DNA of 64,000 nucleotides from Mytilus galloprovincialis. Lineage: Eukaryota > Mollusca > Bivalvia > Mytilida > Mytilidae. A program made the translations under genes and the position numbers. Location: positions 58,991,560-59,055,559 of the forward strand of contig NC_134839.1 of the NCBI RefSeq assembly GCF_965363235.1, given 5' to 3'. The notes under the pieces were generated by a model that was not told the DNA's origin, searched no databases, and saw only the letters and a program-made list of their open reading frames with translations. Shown in pieces: positions 51,521 to 63,023 of the stretch. Numbering within the stretch: position 1 is the first letter of the stretch; the number at the start of each line of letters is the position of its first letter.

Positions 51521-51794
51521 AGAAAAACATAAGTATTCATAGTATTGTAAACAGTTTTTTCATGATTATGACCATTTCAAAATAAGGAAAATGTTATATG
51601 ACTGCTTTCGTGATTTTGTGGGGTTTAAAAAATATATCGCTTTTTTACTTTGATAGTATTGGAATTTGTTGAATGAGTTCATACAAACACTTTTTGAATA
51701 AAACATGAAGTCATCCATTCCACTATTACATGACATCATTTTATTAGATAAACAAAATTTGATTCGTATTAGTTCTACTATATATGAAGATAAG

Positions 51795-52175
51795 TATCAA
51801 ATAAAGGCAACAGAAGTATACCGCTGTTCAAAACTCATAAATGCATGGACAAAAAACAAAATCGGGGTAACAAACTAAAACCGAGGGAAACGCATTAAAT
51901 ATAAGAGGAGAGCAACGACATAACACTAAAATGTAACACACATAGACAAAATCCCACGAGAATAACAAATATAACATATATATATATAACATCAAAACCA
52001 AATACATGAATTTGGGATAGACAAGTACCGTGACACGTCTTATCGCAATGTGAATTTACACTCAAAAATAAGAGAAAACAAACGACACAACGTTATAATG
52101 TAATACACACAGAAACGAACTATAATATAACAATGGCCATATTCCTGACTTGGTACAGGGCATTTTTAAAGGAAA
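51795..52175 (-). repeat. R2 tail copy, inverted
   Basis: Starts AAAGGCAACAGAAGTATACC on the plus strand, the inverse of the R2 tail end, and continues through CAAGTACCGTGACACGTCTT to CCTGACTTGGTACAGG. Confidence 0.7.
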
Positions 52176-53312
52176 AAATGTGTATTTAGTATTTTAAAGC
52201 TACAGCTGAAATTGATAATAGAGAATGAGGGAATAAAAACTCTACTACAAAATCAAAATCTAATTATAAATATAATCTTTATAAAGATGTATAGTTGTCC
52301 ATTTGATATTCAAAAGCGATAAGGGAACCTATAGGAAACCCCGAACTATTTAGATTTTGTTTGTTTGTTTTTAAATTGTTATCTAACGTCATTTTCAGCG
52401 ACCTTAGCTTTATCATGACGGCGGTTTTCTATTGTCGGAGAAGACACACCGAACTTATATACATTTTCATTTATAAGCTACACTGATAATAGTTTCTATT
52501 ATGGGTTTTAATTAGACATATACTTCAGTGTAATTCTGAACATACCTTCAAGTTATCTCAGAGGTCGTAGCACCTTTACAGATATCTAGTATTTGAAGGT
52601 CTTTTTCATATGAAACAAACGTGACAATCAGTGTTCAATTTTATATCAGATTAGCCATGTAAGTTCATTTCTTATCTTCGACAGATTATAGAACTATAAG
52701 TGTGCATATGTTTATAACAATAATATTAAGTATATGTCAATTACATTAAATGTTATTTAAACAGTACTCGTCCATTCTTTTCTTTGACTTCCGACTTCTT
52801 CGAGATCGAGATCTCGGGAAACTAGTTGTTGCTAGACTGTTGATGTTATGCGACAGTGCCGTTATACCTCTTTAACATAAAAGTATATCTATAATCACAA
52901 TATATTCAATTATTTTCTGAAAAAGTTAAATAATCTCTATTACATTCATATGATATACGATTTATCTTCCTCTTCTTTTTTTTTAAATTGCTGTTTTGGG
53001 CAATCTTAAGGAACTTTTGCAAATTCAAGATACACATTTGAAGCTTTGGCACTCGATAAAGATCGAATAATTTTAATTTGAAAAAGGCCTACCATGAAAT
53101 AAGATATAAGGGAAGTAGGCCTGCGTCTTTTTTTATTTTGAAATATCTCATGTACGCATTAAGCGTAGACATGCAGACAAAAAAGTATTTTGTTTACAAA
53201 TTGTAGGATATGTAAACATTCGTTCATCATAAACAATAATCCAAATACAATAACTTTAAGAGAAAAGAAAAGGAACGCAAACATATTTACTGGTATACTG
53301 ATCGAATTAAAG

Positions 53313-56300
53313 ATGAAGCAAACGCCTATATTAGTGTCTTGTTTTCTTATTCTTATGGTTTTTAAAAATATTAGTAAGTAATTTTAATCAGCTAAGTATC
53401 GGTAAGAAGAAACACCAAGTACTTCTTCTATTTGATTTTTTGGAAAGGAAACGAAAGACATTTAGTCGGAAATTCCTAATTGTTCTTTGCTTGCATCATT
53501 TTATTTTTAAATAGACTGATAAATAATTTAAATGACATTGAACTTCTTTAAAACGTATCTAAAATTACTGTTACTAGTGTAAACACCATTATTTTTGTAT
53601 TATAATAGGTTAACATATACGCACTTATTATCTACTCCTATCAAATATTGGCGATTTAACTTTTTTAATCGTATTCTTTTATGCTATATGCGTATAATTG
53701 GAACGATCGAATTACGGATCCGTGTGAAATAGCACTAAAGGTATATTCTTTAATTTTTGGCAACTTAAATATTTATCAGCGAACGTTTCAACTGCGTAGA
53801 AACAACTTGTTGTTAAACAATTGTCGATAAGGCTAAAGCTATGGTCCTGTGTCACATGATATGTCGAATAAGTTTCTTTGTTTATGTTCTAGAACCAGGC
53901 AAATCATGCTGAAATCTGAATCACGATAAATTCAATCTGGAATTATCATTTATGTCGTTAACAGGAACCTAAATAGGATTTAACAGCGTAATTGATACAA
54001 CAGCTCTGCATTAAAAATTGATATTCAAAACTCTACTCTGAACAATCGATATACGGAATTATAGCTGTTTTATGTACATGTTTTATTTAAATAACTAACA
54101 TGCAGAAATAAACAGGACTCAATTTTTCTTCATAAAATTTGCAATCGGAATGTAATTACTTTGTGTATAGTACGAACCTGCGTCATTATTCATAAGAAGT
54201 CAGAAAAGTGTTTTCAGGCTACTCATAACTGCTTTACAGCATATGGAAAGTATTCAATTCTGTGAGTGCACATTCATTCAGACACTGTATACTGAATGTA
54301 TTTAACCATTTGATTCATATTACGGAAATAAGATATATCACTTATTTTCAAGCACTGATGTTTTCATATCTACAATTTTCACAGTAGACTTAATGAAATA
54401 TTTTTACAGAAAGACACTTCATTTTAATAAATAAAATTTTGTAAACTCTACAAATTAATGACCAAAATGGAATTTGACAACGTTAAGAAGCAAAATAGGA
54501 TTTCAGTCTTGTTTGCTCTTGAATATTTGTCAGAAGGAATGAATAAGTTTGCAGCCGATGAATTTCAAAACCATCACAATAGACTGGTCAAAATGATGCA
54601 ACATTTGAATTATTCTCCTTGCGCAAGGTCTTGCAGCAAAATATCGAAAAATGAACAATCATGGTGCAGAACATGTTCTGGGTGGAGAACAACAATACTC
54701 AGTTCACATAAAAATCGGTCTTCAATAGGAAAAAAGGGATCTGATTGGTCTAAAATAGATTCTTCAAAATGGCCAACAGGTGCAACAGAGGTAGAGAGAT
54801 GTTACCAACCAGATTGGTCTATAACAATGACAGGTCCAAACGCAGGTGATATTTCAATATTGATTGGAAAATTGATAAACTGCAGTGATATTCGATCATT
54901 ATTTGCAAACACTGTAGACCCAGACTGCATCAGAGTGATTCGAAATAAGATTGTTCATAATTCAGGTGAAATATCACCTGCCGAGAAAAAACAATACTGT
55001 CAACAAATGCTGGACTTTCTGCGGACACCTGAAGTTTGGCTTTACCAAGAGGCGAAAGATGCATATAGCAAAATTCAATTATTCATGAGATATGATTATA
55101 TAGAACTAATCAAAAATAAAACTATAGAGGACCATGAGCTGAATAAATTAAAAGAAAGAATAAAAGCACGTACAACTAGGGTGTATAACCTATCCAGGAT
55201 ATCTACCTTGGTCTTAATTGGAATTTTAGCAGTATCCCTGATTTACGTTGGATTTGAAAGAACATGTTACAGAGTGTCTATCGTATCTGTATGCTTATTA
55301 CTTGGAGCTTTGCTACTACCGACGATTTACTTAGGATTCTTACAAATCACGAAATCACAACTGTATGCGTACGTTGTCATTTTTATGGACCGATTACTTT
55401 TTGTAGAACATCTTGAAGGTAATTGTTACTTCATTTTACCAACCTTATATAAGGTACCTTATAAAACACACACGCACAAAAACAGGCACGAACTTTTTTG
55501 TTAAGCAAAAAGTAAAATAACAAAATTATCGAGCTCCTAGGAAAATTCAGAAAGTCACTTAGCAAATGGCATTATCAAAAGCTGAAACACATCAAACGAA
55601 TGGATAACAACTGTAATATTCCAGACTTTGAAAAGACATGTAGAAAATGGTGGATTAAAACCTGGTTTTATCTTAACCTCTTACTAATATGACAAAGGAT
55701 TCTCGTTTCTTTCGTATCAAACATTTTTACACACGTTTTTCTAGCTGCTTTTTTTTTTACAAGATTGGTCGAACGAAAAGAGGGGTAAAGGACATTCACC
55801 CAAAATTATAACTATTTTTGTCATCATATATATAATTTTCTCTATCACCTACTATATCCCAAATTTATAGGTTTGAACATGAACATTGTCAATACTGTAG
55901 TCCAATACAGAGTAATTTTTCATAAGTACCAGTAAAAATATATAAATTTTACCCAATTTATTATATCAAGTAAAAGTGCTCAAATTAGCAAATATAAATA
56001 ACGACTTTGGTATATTCATTTAGTCTTCCAAATAAATGTTTCCTTCATCTTGGCCTTGTTTTGTTAGAAATACAAGACTTTGTCAGTATAAGCAGTAACT
56101 AAATGTAATAATCTCTTTTCATTTCTGTAATATATTCTTGAATGTAAAAAACCATACAACATTCCATTTCTATTGTATTACTCAGATGAAATTTGCGGAG
56201 ACATTTCTATGGTCACAAGAGGCGAATGGAGAGCAAGATTACCAAAAAGTATCGAGTTCATGGAAAAACCTGTGATGAATGTCCTTGTTCACCATACTGC

Positions 56301-59300
56301 TGGATTACACGGGGAAGACACACAAATGTGTTCTCAGATTGTAAGAAGTATTCAGAACTTGCATATGGACGATAATAGTAGGTTTATTTCCCTTTTGATT
56401 AATGCTTCTTGTTGATTCGTTGATAGATATTAATGAGGAAGAAGAATATTACTATTGAGTCATCTCGTTGTAATTATTTAACAAAAAACGTATCATTTTG
56501 ATATACGTTTGGTTATGACAATTAATCATGCTTCCAATAAAAAAATGCTTTTTCAAACCTTTTGGTTAGCAATACTCGTGTTTTGCTCATAGAAACCCAA
56601 TATTTGTTACAATAACTTGTCATTACTGGTGTTGGTCAATATCGGTCACCAAATGGAACATTGCCTAAATGGTTATGTTTGTAAAAATTCTAGTTCAGAA
56701 ATGATTAAGGGATCTTTAGACTCATATTGACATGTCATCATGCAAAGCTGACCTTCGACGGTTTTTGATGATTTATTTAGACACATTTGATTATAAATAA
56801 ATTTGGTGTATTTACTGTCTTCTGATTGGTTCAAATTATTAGTTTTATTTTCAATGTTGTCAATTTCTATGGCGACACGTCCACTCCGCTGACGTTGTGT
56901 ATTCATGTGTGTGCGTTGTTATTGTTGATATAAATAATATAAAAAGTTCTTTGAGCTTTATTTTTGATAGAAATTTATTTATAATGAATGGCAATAATTT
57001 ATTTTGAATTTATTGAACCATAAAATCAATTTTTGACTCTTCACATTTTACATAATTCGCGAAGCGGATCATTCAATGTGAAGAGTCAAAAATTAATTGT
57101 TTGGTTCAATAAATTAAAAATAAATAATAGCCATTCATTAAGTAATGCTTGTCATGTATATGTGACATTTTCAACATTTTAAACCTTGAGCGTTCCTGGT
57201 GAAAATTATCGTGAGTACAAGCACATATGTTTATTGTCAAAATCTTGTGTATTAAAATGTTCTTGGATTTACTACTGCTACAGTCTGTTTAGCAGCATCA
57301 AATACAAAAAGGAATCTGACATGGTCGCATGATAATTTTCGCTTTCTAGTTTTTTAATGAAATAAATCATTTAGATGATTCACGGAATTCCTATGGGTTA
57401 CGTTTCATTCATATGGTGAGAGGTATGTCCAAGACACGATGTAGTTACGATATTGGAAATCATTTAACATATATATTCATATAACTTGATCATTATATAC
57501 CCATTACAAATACTTCACGATTGCTCTTGTTCTTCAGTATGTGTCAATATTGTATCGATACCGATGTTCACATAATAACTATTGAACCCAATTTATCTAC
57601 TTCATGAATGACAGAAAATTATGCTTGTTCATCTGTAGGTGTCGATATCGAATCGATTTCGACTATTAATTACATTTACTCTAAGCATAATTGGGTTCTA
57701 TGCTTTTGAATATTAATATCGTCGATATCATTTCATTTTCCATAGTCATTTGTTGCTATGAATCTTATAAGTTATATGGTTCGCTACTGACCCCCTACCG
57801 ATCCATAGAGGGTTAGTAAAATCCATAGGGGGAGGCCGAATCCCCTATCGATTTTATTCACCCTCTATGGATCCGTAGGGGGTCAGTAGTTAACCGTATA
57901 ACGAATTTATCGCACGCTGGACTTCTCTGCTGCGTTTTGTTGAAAAATCAACAACGAAACACAACAACATTAATAGATGACGTCACCATTAATGCGTCAT
58001 AAACCCCCTATGAAATTTACTAACCCCTACGGTCTCATAAGAGGTCACCACGTGACGGCGCTTAATCAATCGTGCAACGTTATATTTTACCAGCGGTGCG
58101 ATAACATACGTTGTGTGCATTTTAAACTAGTGTTCGAATCGATATTGACATTTAGATTTTCCCTCATAATAATATGAAACATTAATTCTATACTATTAAT
58201 TTCAATGCATTTTATTTATTTGAATACACAATTTCTCCTGTGACTATGTTGTTGATATCGTCGATATCGATATTTAAATTTCCTTGTAATGTGTAGTATT
58301 CACACTTTACCTTGTAAAGATTTTACGTTGTATTTATCTTACGCTAAAGTCTATATAGTCGATATTCACAACATTGATTCGATATCGACATATAAATTTT
58401 CCCTTGTTATCGAACAACGGTTTACTGTTGCCTTTATATGTTGTTTTGATTCATAACTTTGTATTAATTTGAATCAATTGTCAATATCAACAATATTGGT
58501 TCAAAATCAGGTTTTTTGTTTCGCTTAGTTAATATCTTCATATGTTTATGTTTAGTCATATTATTTTCCTCTTAATATGCTTACTTTGCAACCATTTTAT
58601 TCAAGTGTATATTTTGCCTAGATCATCTCGCAACAATACTCAGCATTTGAAAATTCATCCATACTCTGATCCTTTTATCTATCTACAACGTGTTTACTAA
58701 AACTTCGTTTATTTCATTTGTATCCATTTTTACAAGTGTCTTGTCAATAGATGCATATGTAGCTTTACAGTTGCTCTTAGGTCATTATCTAATATGTGTG
58801 TTGAAGAAATAAATTCTGAAACTTCAAATTTAATCTGGCAATATCAAACTTTAAAGTTTAAACATCTAGTGCTTATTCATTAAAAGGTTGTAAAAGTAAA
58901 AAAGTAAAAGACGAAAAATAACAGTTTACTCATAATGATATAACAATTGTTGATATTTAGACCAATATTTCCTTTCACATTCAATCTCCACGTGTATGGC
59001 AAAATGCACAAATCATCAGTTAAAACTGTTTAATAACTGTTTTTTAAGTTTACCGTTTTACATGTGTTGGTATATTCGTCGTTTTCAGTAATTGGTATAT
59101 ATCAACAACTCTCTTAACGAGACCAAATGACATAAAAGTTAGGTTATCGTACTGCCTGAGCAAAACTCATACCGCATTAGTAAGTAATAAAGGCCTTGAA
59201 ATAACAAATGTAAAACAATTCAGAAGTGAAAACCAAACGGCATAATTCATGTTTAAAACAGTTAAAACAGTAAACATGAACAAACAACAACCACTAAATT

Positions 59301-60953
59301 ACAGGTTCCTGACTTGGTACAGACACATACAGAATGCGGCGGAGTAAATTAACGTTTGTAGGCGCCAACTTTTTATCCCAAAAAAGGTGGTCAGTGGTGT
59401 TACAGAACTTGAAATATGCAATGAATAAAAAAGGGCTTACTAATCAAACCAAAAGTTACCAAGCATATAAAAACCTTAAAAAAAACCCCAAAGCACCCAA
59501 AATATATTGACATATAGCTACATCTTTTACATGATTGTATGATGAAAACTATATGTCTTTATCTTAATTAGTTAATACTTATAATTGTATTTATGTTCTA
59601 CTTCGCTATGTTCTTTCGAACATATAGTTTGTCTTAATCATGTGTAAATAAAACAAAATAGCAATATGGGATTAGAGATTGCACTGATCAGTTTAATGAT
59701 AAACATGCCAATTCTGTAAACATGGTCTCCAAAGCTCCGAATAAATGGTACATAATCTACAAATACAAAAATGTTCAATCAGAAAAATGATAATGAATGC
59801 AAAATATACGTGTCGATCTGATAGGTGAACTTTTCTCCACTAGAGAAACGACGATGGAAGCTTTAAACTATCTTTACTGGCTATACACCCATTGCACGGT
59901 CGGTAATTAAGAGAGAAAGGCTCGAAATATTTAACATGTTTTGATTCGAGCGTCACGGACACAAGTCTGTTGTAGACGAAACGCGCGTCTGCCGTATATA
60001 TAGAATTTTAATCCTGGTCTCTATGATTAGTTTATTTGCAACCACTGGGTCGATGCCACTGCTGGTGGAGATTTATATTTCCCCGAGTGTATCACCAGCC
60101 CAGTAGTCAGTACTTTTGTGTTGACTTGAGTTATCATTTATATGTTCATAATTCTAAATTAACTGTTAACAAAACTTTGATTTTTTGAAATACTAAGGCT
60201 TTTCTACCTCAGGTTAACATGTTTTTAATTCGAGCGTCACTGATGAGTCTTTTGTAGACGAAACGCACGTCTGGCGTTTACATAAAATTTTAATCCTGGT
60301 ATCTAGGATGAGTTTATTTGTAAGGAAACCTAATTACTCTATGCGTATGCAAATATTTATATGCCAAATCAAGAAAGGAATGAAAATAGAATATATCTTA
60401 ATTGATTCAACAATTCTAACACTACTGCTTCCTGAGGGAAGATCACTCAGATAGTATTTTTTTTCAAGATGATATGTACTGTGAAATTTTCTATACTGTT
60501 ATATGGCAAGCAAAAAGTACAGTTACCCCGTTTGTTCTTTTTATTTTTATTTCTGGAACCATTTAAAGAACTAGTATAGTGATGTTGTTGTTTTATTTTC
60601 TTTATTATATATTTCGAATACATATTTTAGAATGGGATGATGTTGGTTATAACTTTTTGATTGGAGAAGATGGATGTGTGTACGAGGGAAGAGGCTGGAA
60701 TAAAGTTGGTGCCCATACCTTAGGATGGAATAAAAATTCAGTTGCTTTTGCGTTTCTGGGAAATTACAATGATAGAAGACCAAAACCACTAGCGTTGAAG
60801 GCTTTGAGAGGTGCAATTTCCTATGGTATCAAAAATGGACATATTTCACCATACTATACACTTTATGGACATAGAGACAAACGCCCAACTAATAGTCCAG
60901 GAAACTATCTGTATGCTGAAATCAGAAATTTCAAACATTATCACCATAATTGA
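53313..60953 (+). CDS. PGRP-S: Secreted short peptidoglycan recognition protein (first-exon form A)
   Basis: Exons 53313-53373, 56186-56377 and 60631-60953 give 191 residues, the usual size of short PGRPs. The first exon encodes MKQTPILVSCFLILMVFKNI, a clear signal peptide, and ends at a strong GTAAGT donor in phase 1, matching the phase of the PGRP exon at 56186. The PGRP domain starts at TRGEWRARLPK, carries the first zinc-ligand His of VHHTA, GYNFLIG, YEGRGW and YGHRD, and stops at 60953. The fourth ligand (Cys in amidases) is Ser in TNSPGN, so it should bind but not hydrolyse peptidoglycan. The first cysteine of the usual C-x5-C pair is also missing. Secretion as a soluble pattern receptor is inferred. 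It shares both PGRP exons with form B; which form is actually made cannot be seen from sequence. Confidence 0.65.
54458..60953 (+). CDS. HEPN (CXorf38-like) - membrane segment - PGRP fusion protein (first-exon form B)
   Basis: Exons 54458-55418, 56186-56377 and 60631-60953 join in phase 1 and give 491 residues. An in-frame stop lies about 30 bases before the ATG. Residues 1-210 resemble the human CXorf38 family as I remember it: CARSC and CRTCSGW (possible metal site), a KWPTGATEVE block, and RNKIVH (Arg162, His167), the R-x4-H motif of HEPN ribonucleases. Hydrophobic segments follow at about 248-266 and 273-298, with a weaker one at 302-316. Residues 331-480 are the PGRP domain: His356, Tyr391 and His465 are kept, but Ser473 replaces the zinc-binding Cys. 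If the donor at 55419 is not used, the first exon alone reads on to a stop at 55504 (348 residues), a HEPN-membrane protein without PGRP. The fusion is therefore plausible, not proven. Confidence 0.62.
56983..57139. repeat. Hairpin element, arms of about 65 bp
   Basis: The left arm begins AATGAATGGCAATAATTTAT, the right arm ends ATAATAGCCATTCATT, and TTTTTGACTCTTCACATT faces AATGTGAAGAGTCAAAAA. The loop is about 27 bases. The left neighbour (56670-56980) looks like part of the same mussel repeat. Confidence 0.8.
57771..57902. repeat. Hairpin element with nested inner hairpin
   Basis: GTTATATGGTTCGCTACTGA faces TCAGTAGTTAACCGTATAAC, with GACCCCCTACCGATCCATAG facing CTATGGATCCGTAGGGGGTC. The centre pairs ATAGGGGGA with TCCCCTAT. 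GC-rich compared with its surroundings, and non-coding. Confidence 0.85.
59210..59380 (+). repeat. R4 interspersed repeat fragment
   Basis: CAACAACCACTAAATTACAG, TTCCTGACTTGGTACAGACA and AATGCGGCGGAGTAAATTAA match the middle of R4. Confidence 0.6.
59930..60320 (-). repeat. R3 element, inverted, one copy plus a second partial copy
   Basis: GTAGACGAAACGCGCGTCTG at about 59973 and GTAGACGAAACGCACGTCTG at about 60254 show the same block twice in one orientation. Between them is the far end with GAGTGTATCACCAGCCCAGT. Two insertions or a tandem duplication are both possible. Confidence 0.7.
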
Positions 60954-61028
60954 GTAACATATGAACACTTCCTGCTGATTTTATCTGAAACAATCTCATT
61001 ATTTCTGAGTTAAGTTTTTATGTTTTAA

Positions 61029-61034
61029 AATAAA
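61029..61034 (+). terminator. Poly(A) signal of the PGRP locus
   Basis: AATAAA 76 bases after the stop codon; the first such signal downstream. Confidence 0.5.
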
Positions 61035-61580
61035 ATAGCAATGCTAGTTATATCATTTCTTGCCCATCAAACATTTGACATAAAAAAAAACCATTAAAAA
61101 TTGAAAGCAAGTTGAAAATATTTCCCTCTGAACCGAGTAAGTTATCTCAGTGAAATAAGTTTAATATAATATATAGTGACGTAAAGCGCCGTAGTTAGCA
61201 GATGAGCAAGTCATCGACTGAATTCGGATACTTAGAAGTGTTTTACCCATAGAAGGGAATAGTATAATTAGACTATACGTTTAATATTTCACTTAAATAC
61301 ACAACGGTATGGCTTTAAAATTACTTGTGTGATTTTTAACATGTTAGATGCCGATAAAGTCGTGTGACATAACAGAAAATGTTTAATTAATAATTAGTCG
61401 CTAAAATACTGTGCCCAAGCTAGCCGCACATATCAGTATATATTAGCATTGTCCCTTGGTGCATCTTGCAATTGTGTCATTTTAAATAGTACTGACTCCT
61501 CTGCACCAGACACGAGGATGACATACCAGTTATGTGCAACTTCTTACAATATCTTACCATATCATTAATGTCCCGATATA

Positions 61581-62393
61581 TCAATGATGGTGATACATGG
61601 CTGTGTACATAATGTATATACAACTCGTCTAAACATCAACCCAACAATGCTAGTTCTGTAAATTTGCTTTCGCAAATTTTTGGTTCTTCCCTCCCCGGTA
61701 TTCGAACCCATGCTACTGTGATATCGTGACACCAAATCGCCTGCACTACAGCCGTCCCGCTAGACCACACGACCACCTGGGCTCTCAAAAAAAGAGCTTT
61801 CGCTGGCCGTGTGTTACCTTTCCTCGTCAGTTTTAATCTAGCGGCGTACTACAGTACATGATATATAAGGCATGAAGATGTTATTGTTACAGATCAGCTA
61901 AATTATCTATAGTAAAGGATCCTACAAATTAATGTAATATACAGTCACAGAAAATAATTATATTTATAAGTATGTCTGAGTCAGTGACAACTCTACAACA
62001 GATGTATCCATCGGATCGCCATCAATGATGGTGATACATGTATATTACATTAATTTGTAGGATCTTTTACTATAGATAATTTAGCTGATCTGTAACAATA
62101 ACATCTTCATGCCTTATATATCATGTACTGTAGTACGCCGCTAGATTAAAACTGACGAGGAAAGGTAACACACGGCCAGCGAAAGCTCTTTTTTTGAGAG
62201 CCCAGGTGGTCGTGTGGTCTAGCGGGACGGCTGCAGTGCAGGCGATTCGGTGTCACGATATCACAGTAGCATGGGTTCGAATCCCGGCGAGGGAAGAACC
62301 AAACATTTGCGAAAGCAAATTTACAGATCTAACATTGATGGGTTGATGTTTAGACGAGTTATATATATATTGTTGGGTTGATGTTTAGACGAG

Positions 62394-62428
<35 letters not shown>

Positions 62429-63010
62429 ACTCGTCTAAACATCAATCCAACAATGTTAGATCTGTAAATTTGCTTTCGCAAATTTTTGGTTCTTCCCTCG
62501 CCGGGATTCGAACCCATGCTACTGTGATATCGTGACACCAAATCGCCTGCACTGCAGCCGTCCCGCTAGACCACACGACCACCTGGGCTCTCAAAAAAGA
62601 GCTTTCGCTGGCCGTGTGTTACCTTTCCACGTCAGTTTTAATCTAGCGGCGTACTGCAGTACATGATATATAAGGCATGAAGATGTTATTGTTACAGATC
62701 AGCTAAATTATCTATAGTAAAGGATCCTACAAATTAATGTAATATACAGTCACAGAAAATAATTATATTTATGTATAAGTACGTCTGAGTCAGTGACAAC
62801 TCTACAACAGATGTATCCATCGGATCGCCATCAATGATGGTGATACATGGCTGTGTACATAATGTATATACAACTCGTCTAAACATCAACCCAACAATGT
62901 TAGATCTGTAAATTTGCTTTCGCAAATTTTTGGTTCTTCCCTCGCCGGGATTCGAACCCATGCTACTGTGATATCGTGACACCAAATCGCCTGCACTGCA
63001 GCCGTCCCGC
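61581..63010. repeat. Array of tRNA-like repeat units in +, -, +, + order
   Basis: A unit of about 440 bp occurs at 61581-62021, inverted at 62041-62400, again direct at about 62420-62830, and truncated at 62831-63010. Each whole unit contains CAACTCGTCTAAACATCAA, a tRNA-like segment and GATGTATCCATCGGATCGCC. Copy 2 meets copy 3 across a TA dinucleotide run (62395-62426), making a very large inverted repeat. No protein frame. Confidence 0.85.
62199..62293 (+). other. tRNA-like segment with internal Pol III boxes (copy 2)
   Basis: TGGTCTAGCGG fits box A and GGTTCGAATCC fits box B, about 55 bases apart, which would need a long variable arm as in Leu or Ser tRNAs. I could not fold a convincing anticodon arm, so it is called tRNA-derived, not a tRNA gene. 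The same segment is inverted at 61690-61792 and 62492-62590, and cut at 63010. Confidence 0.6.
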
Positions 63011-63023
63011 ATATACTCCTATT

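Larger units (their letters stand above)
56378..60630. other. 4.25-kb intron dividing the PGRP domain; repeat-rich
   Basis: No exon seen. It holds two hairpin elements (56983-57139 and 57771-57902), a cluster of TCGATATCGA-like palindromes (57540-58500), an R2 trace near 58408, an R4 copy at 59210-59380 and an R3 array at 59930-60320. Confidence 0.65.

Noticed and set aside
62359-63012. Two minus-strand frames sharing VSRYHSSMGSNPGEGRTKNL
   Set aside because: Identical because both lie in the tRNA-like repeat units; they run through the box B region and are not proteins.
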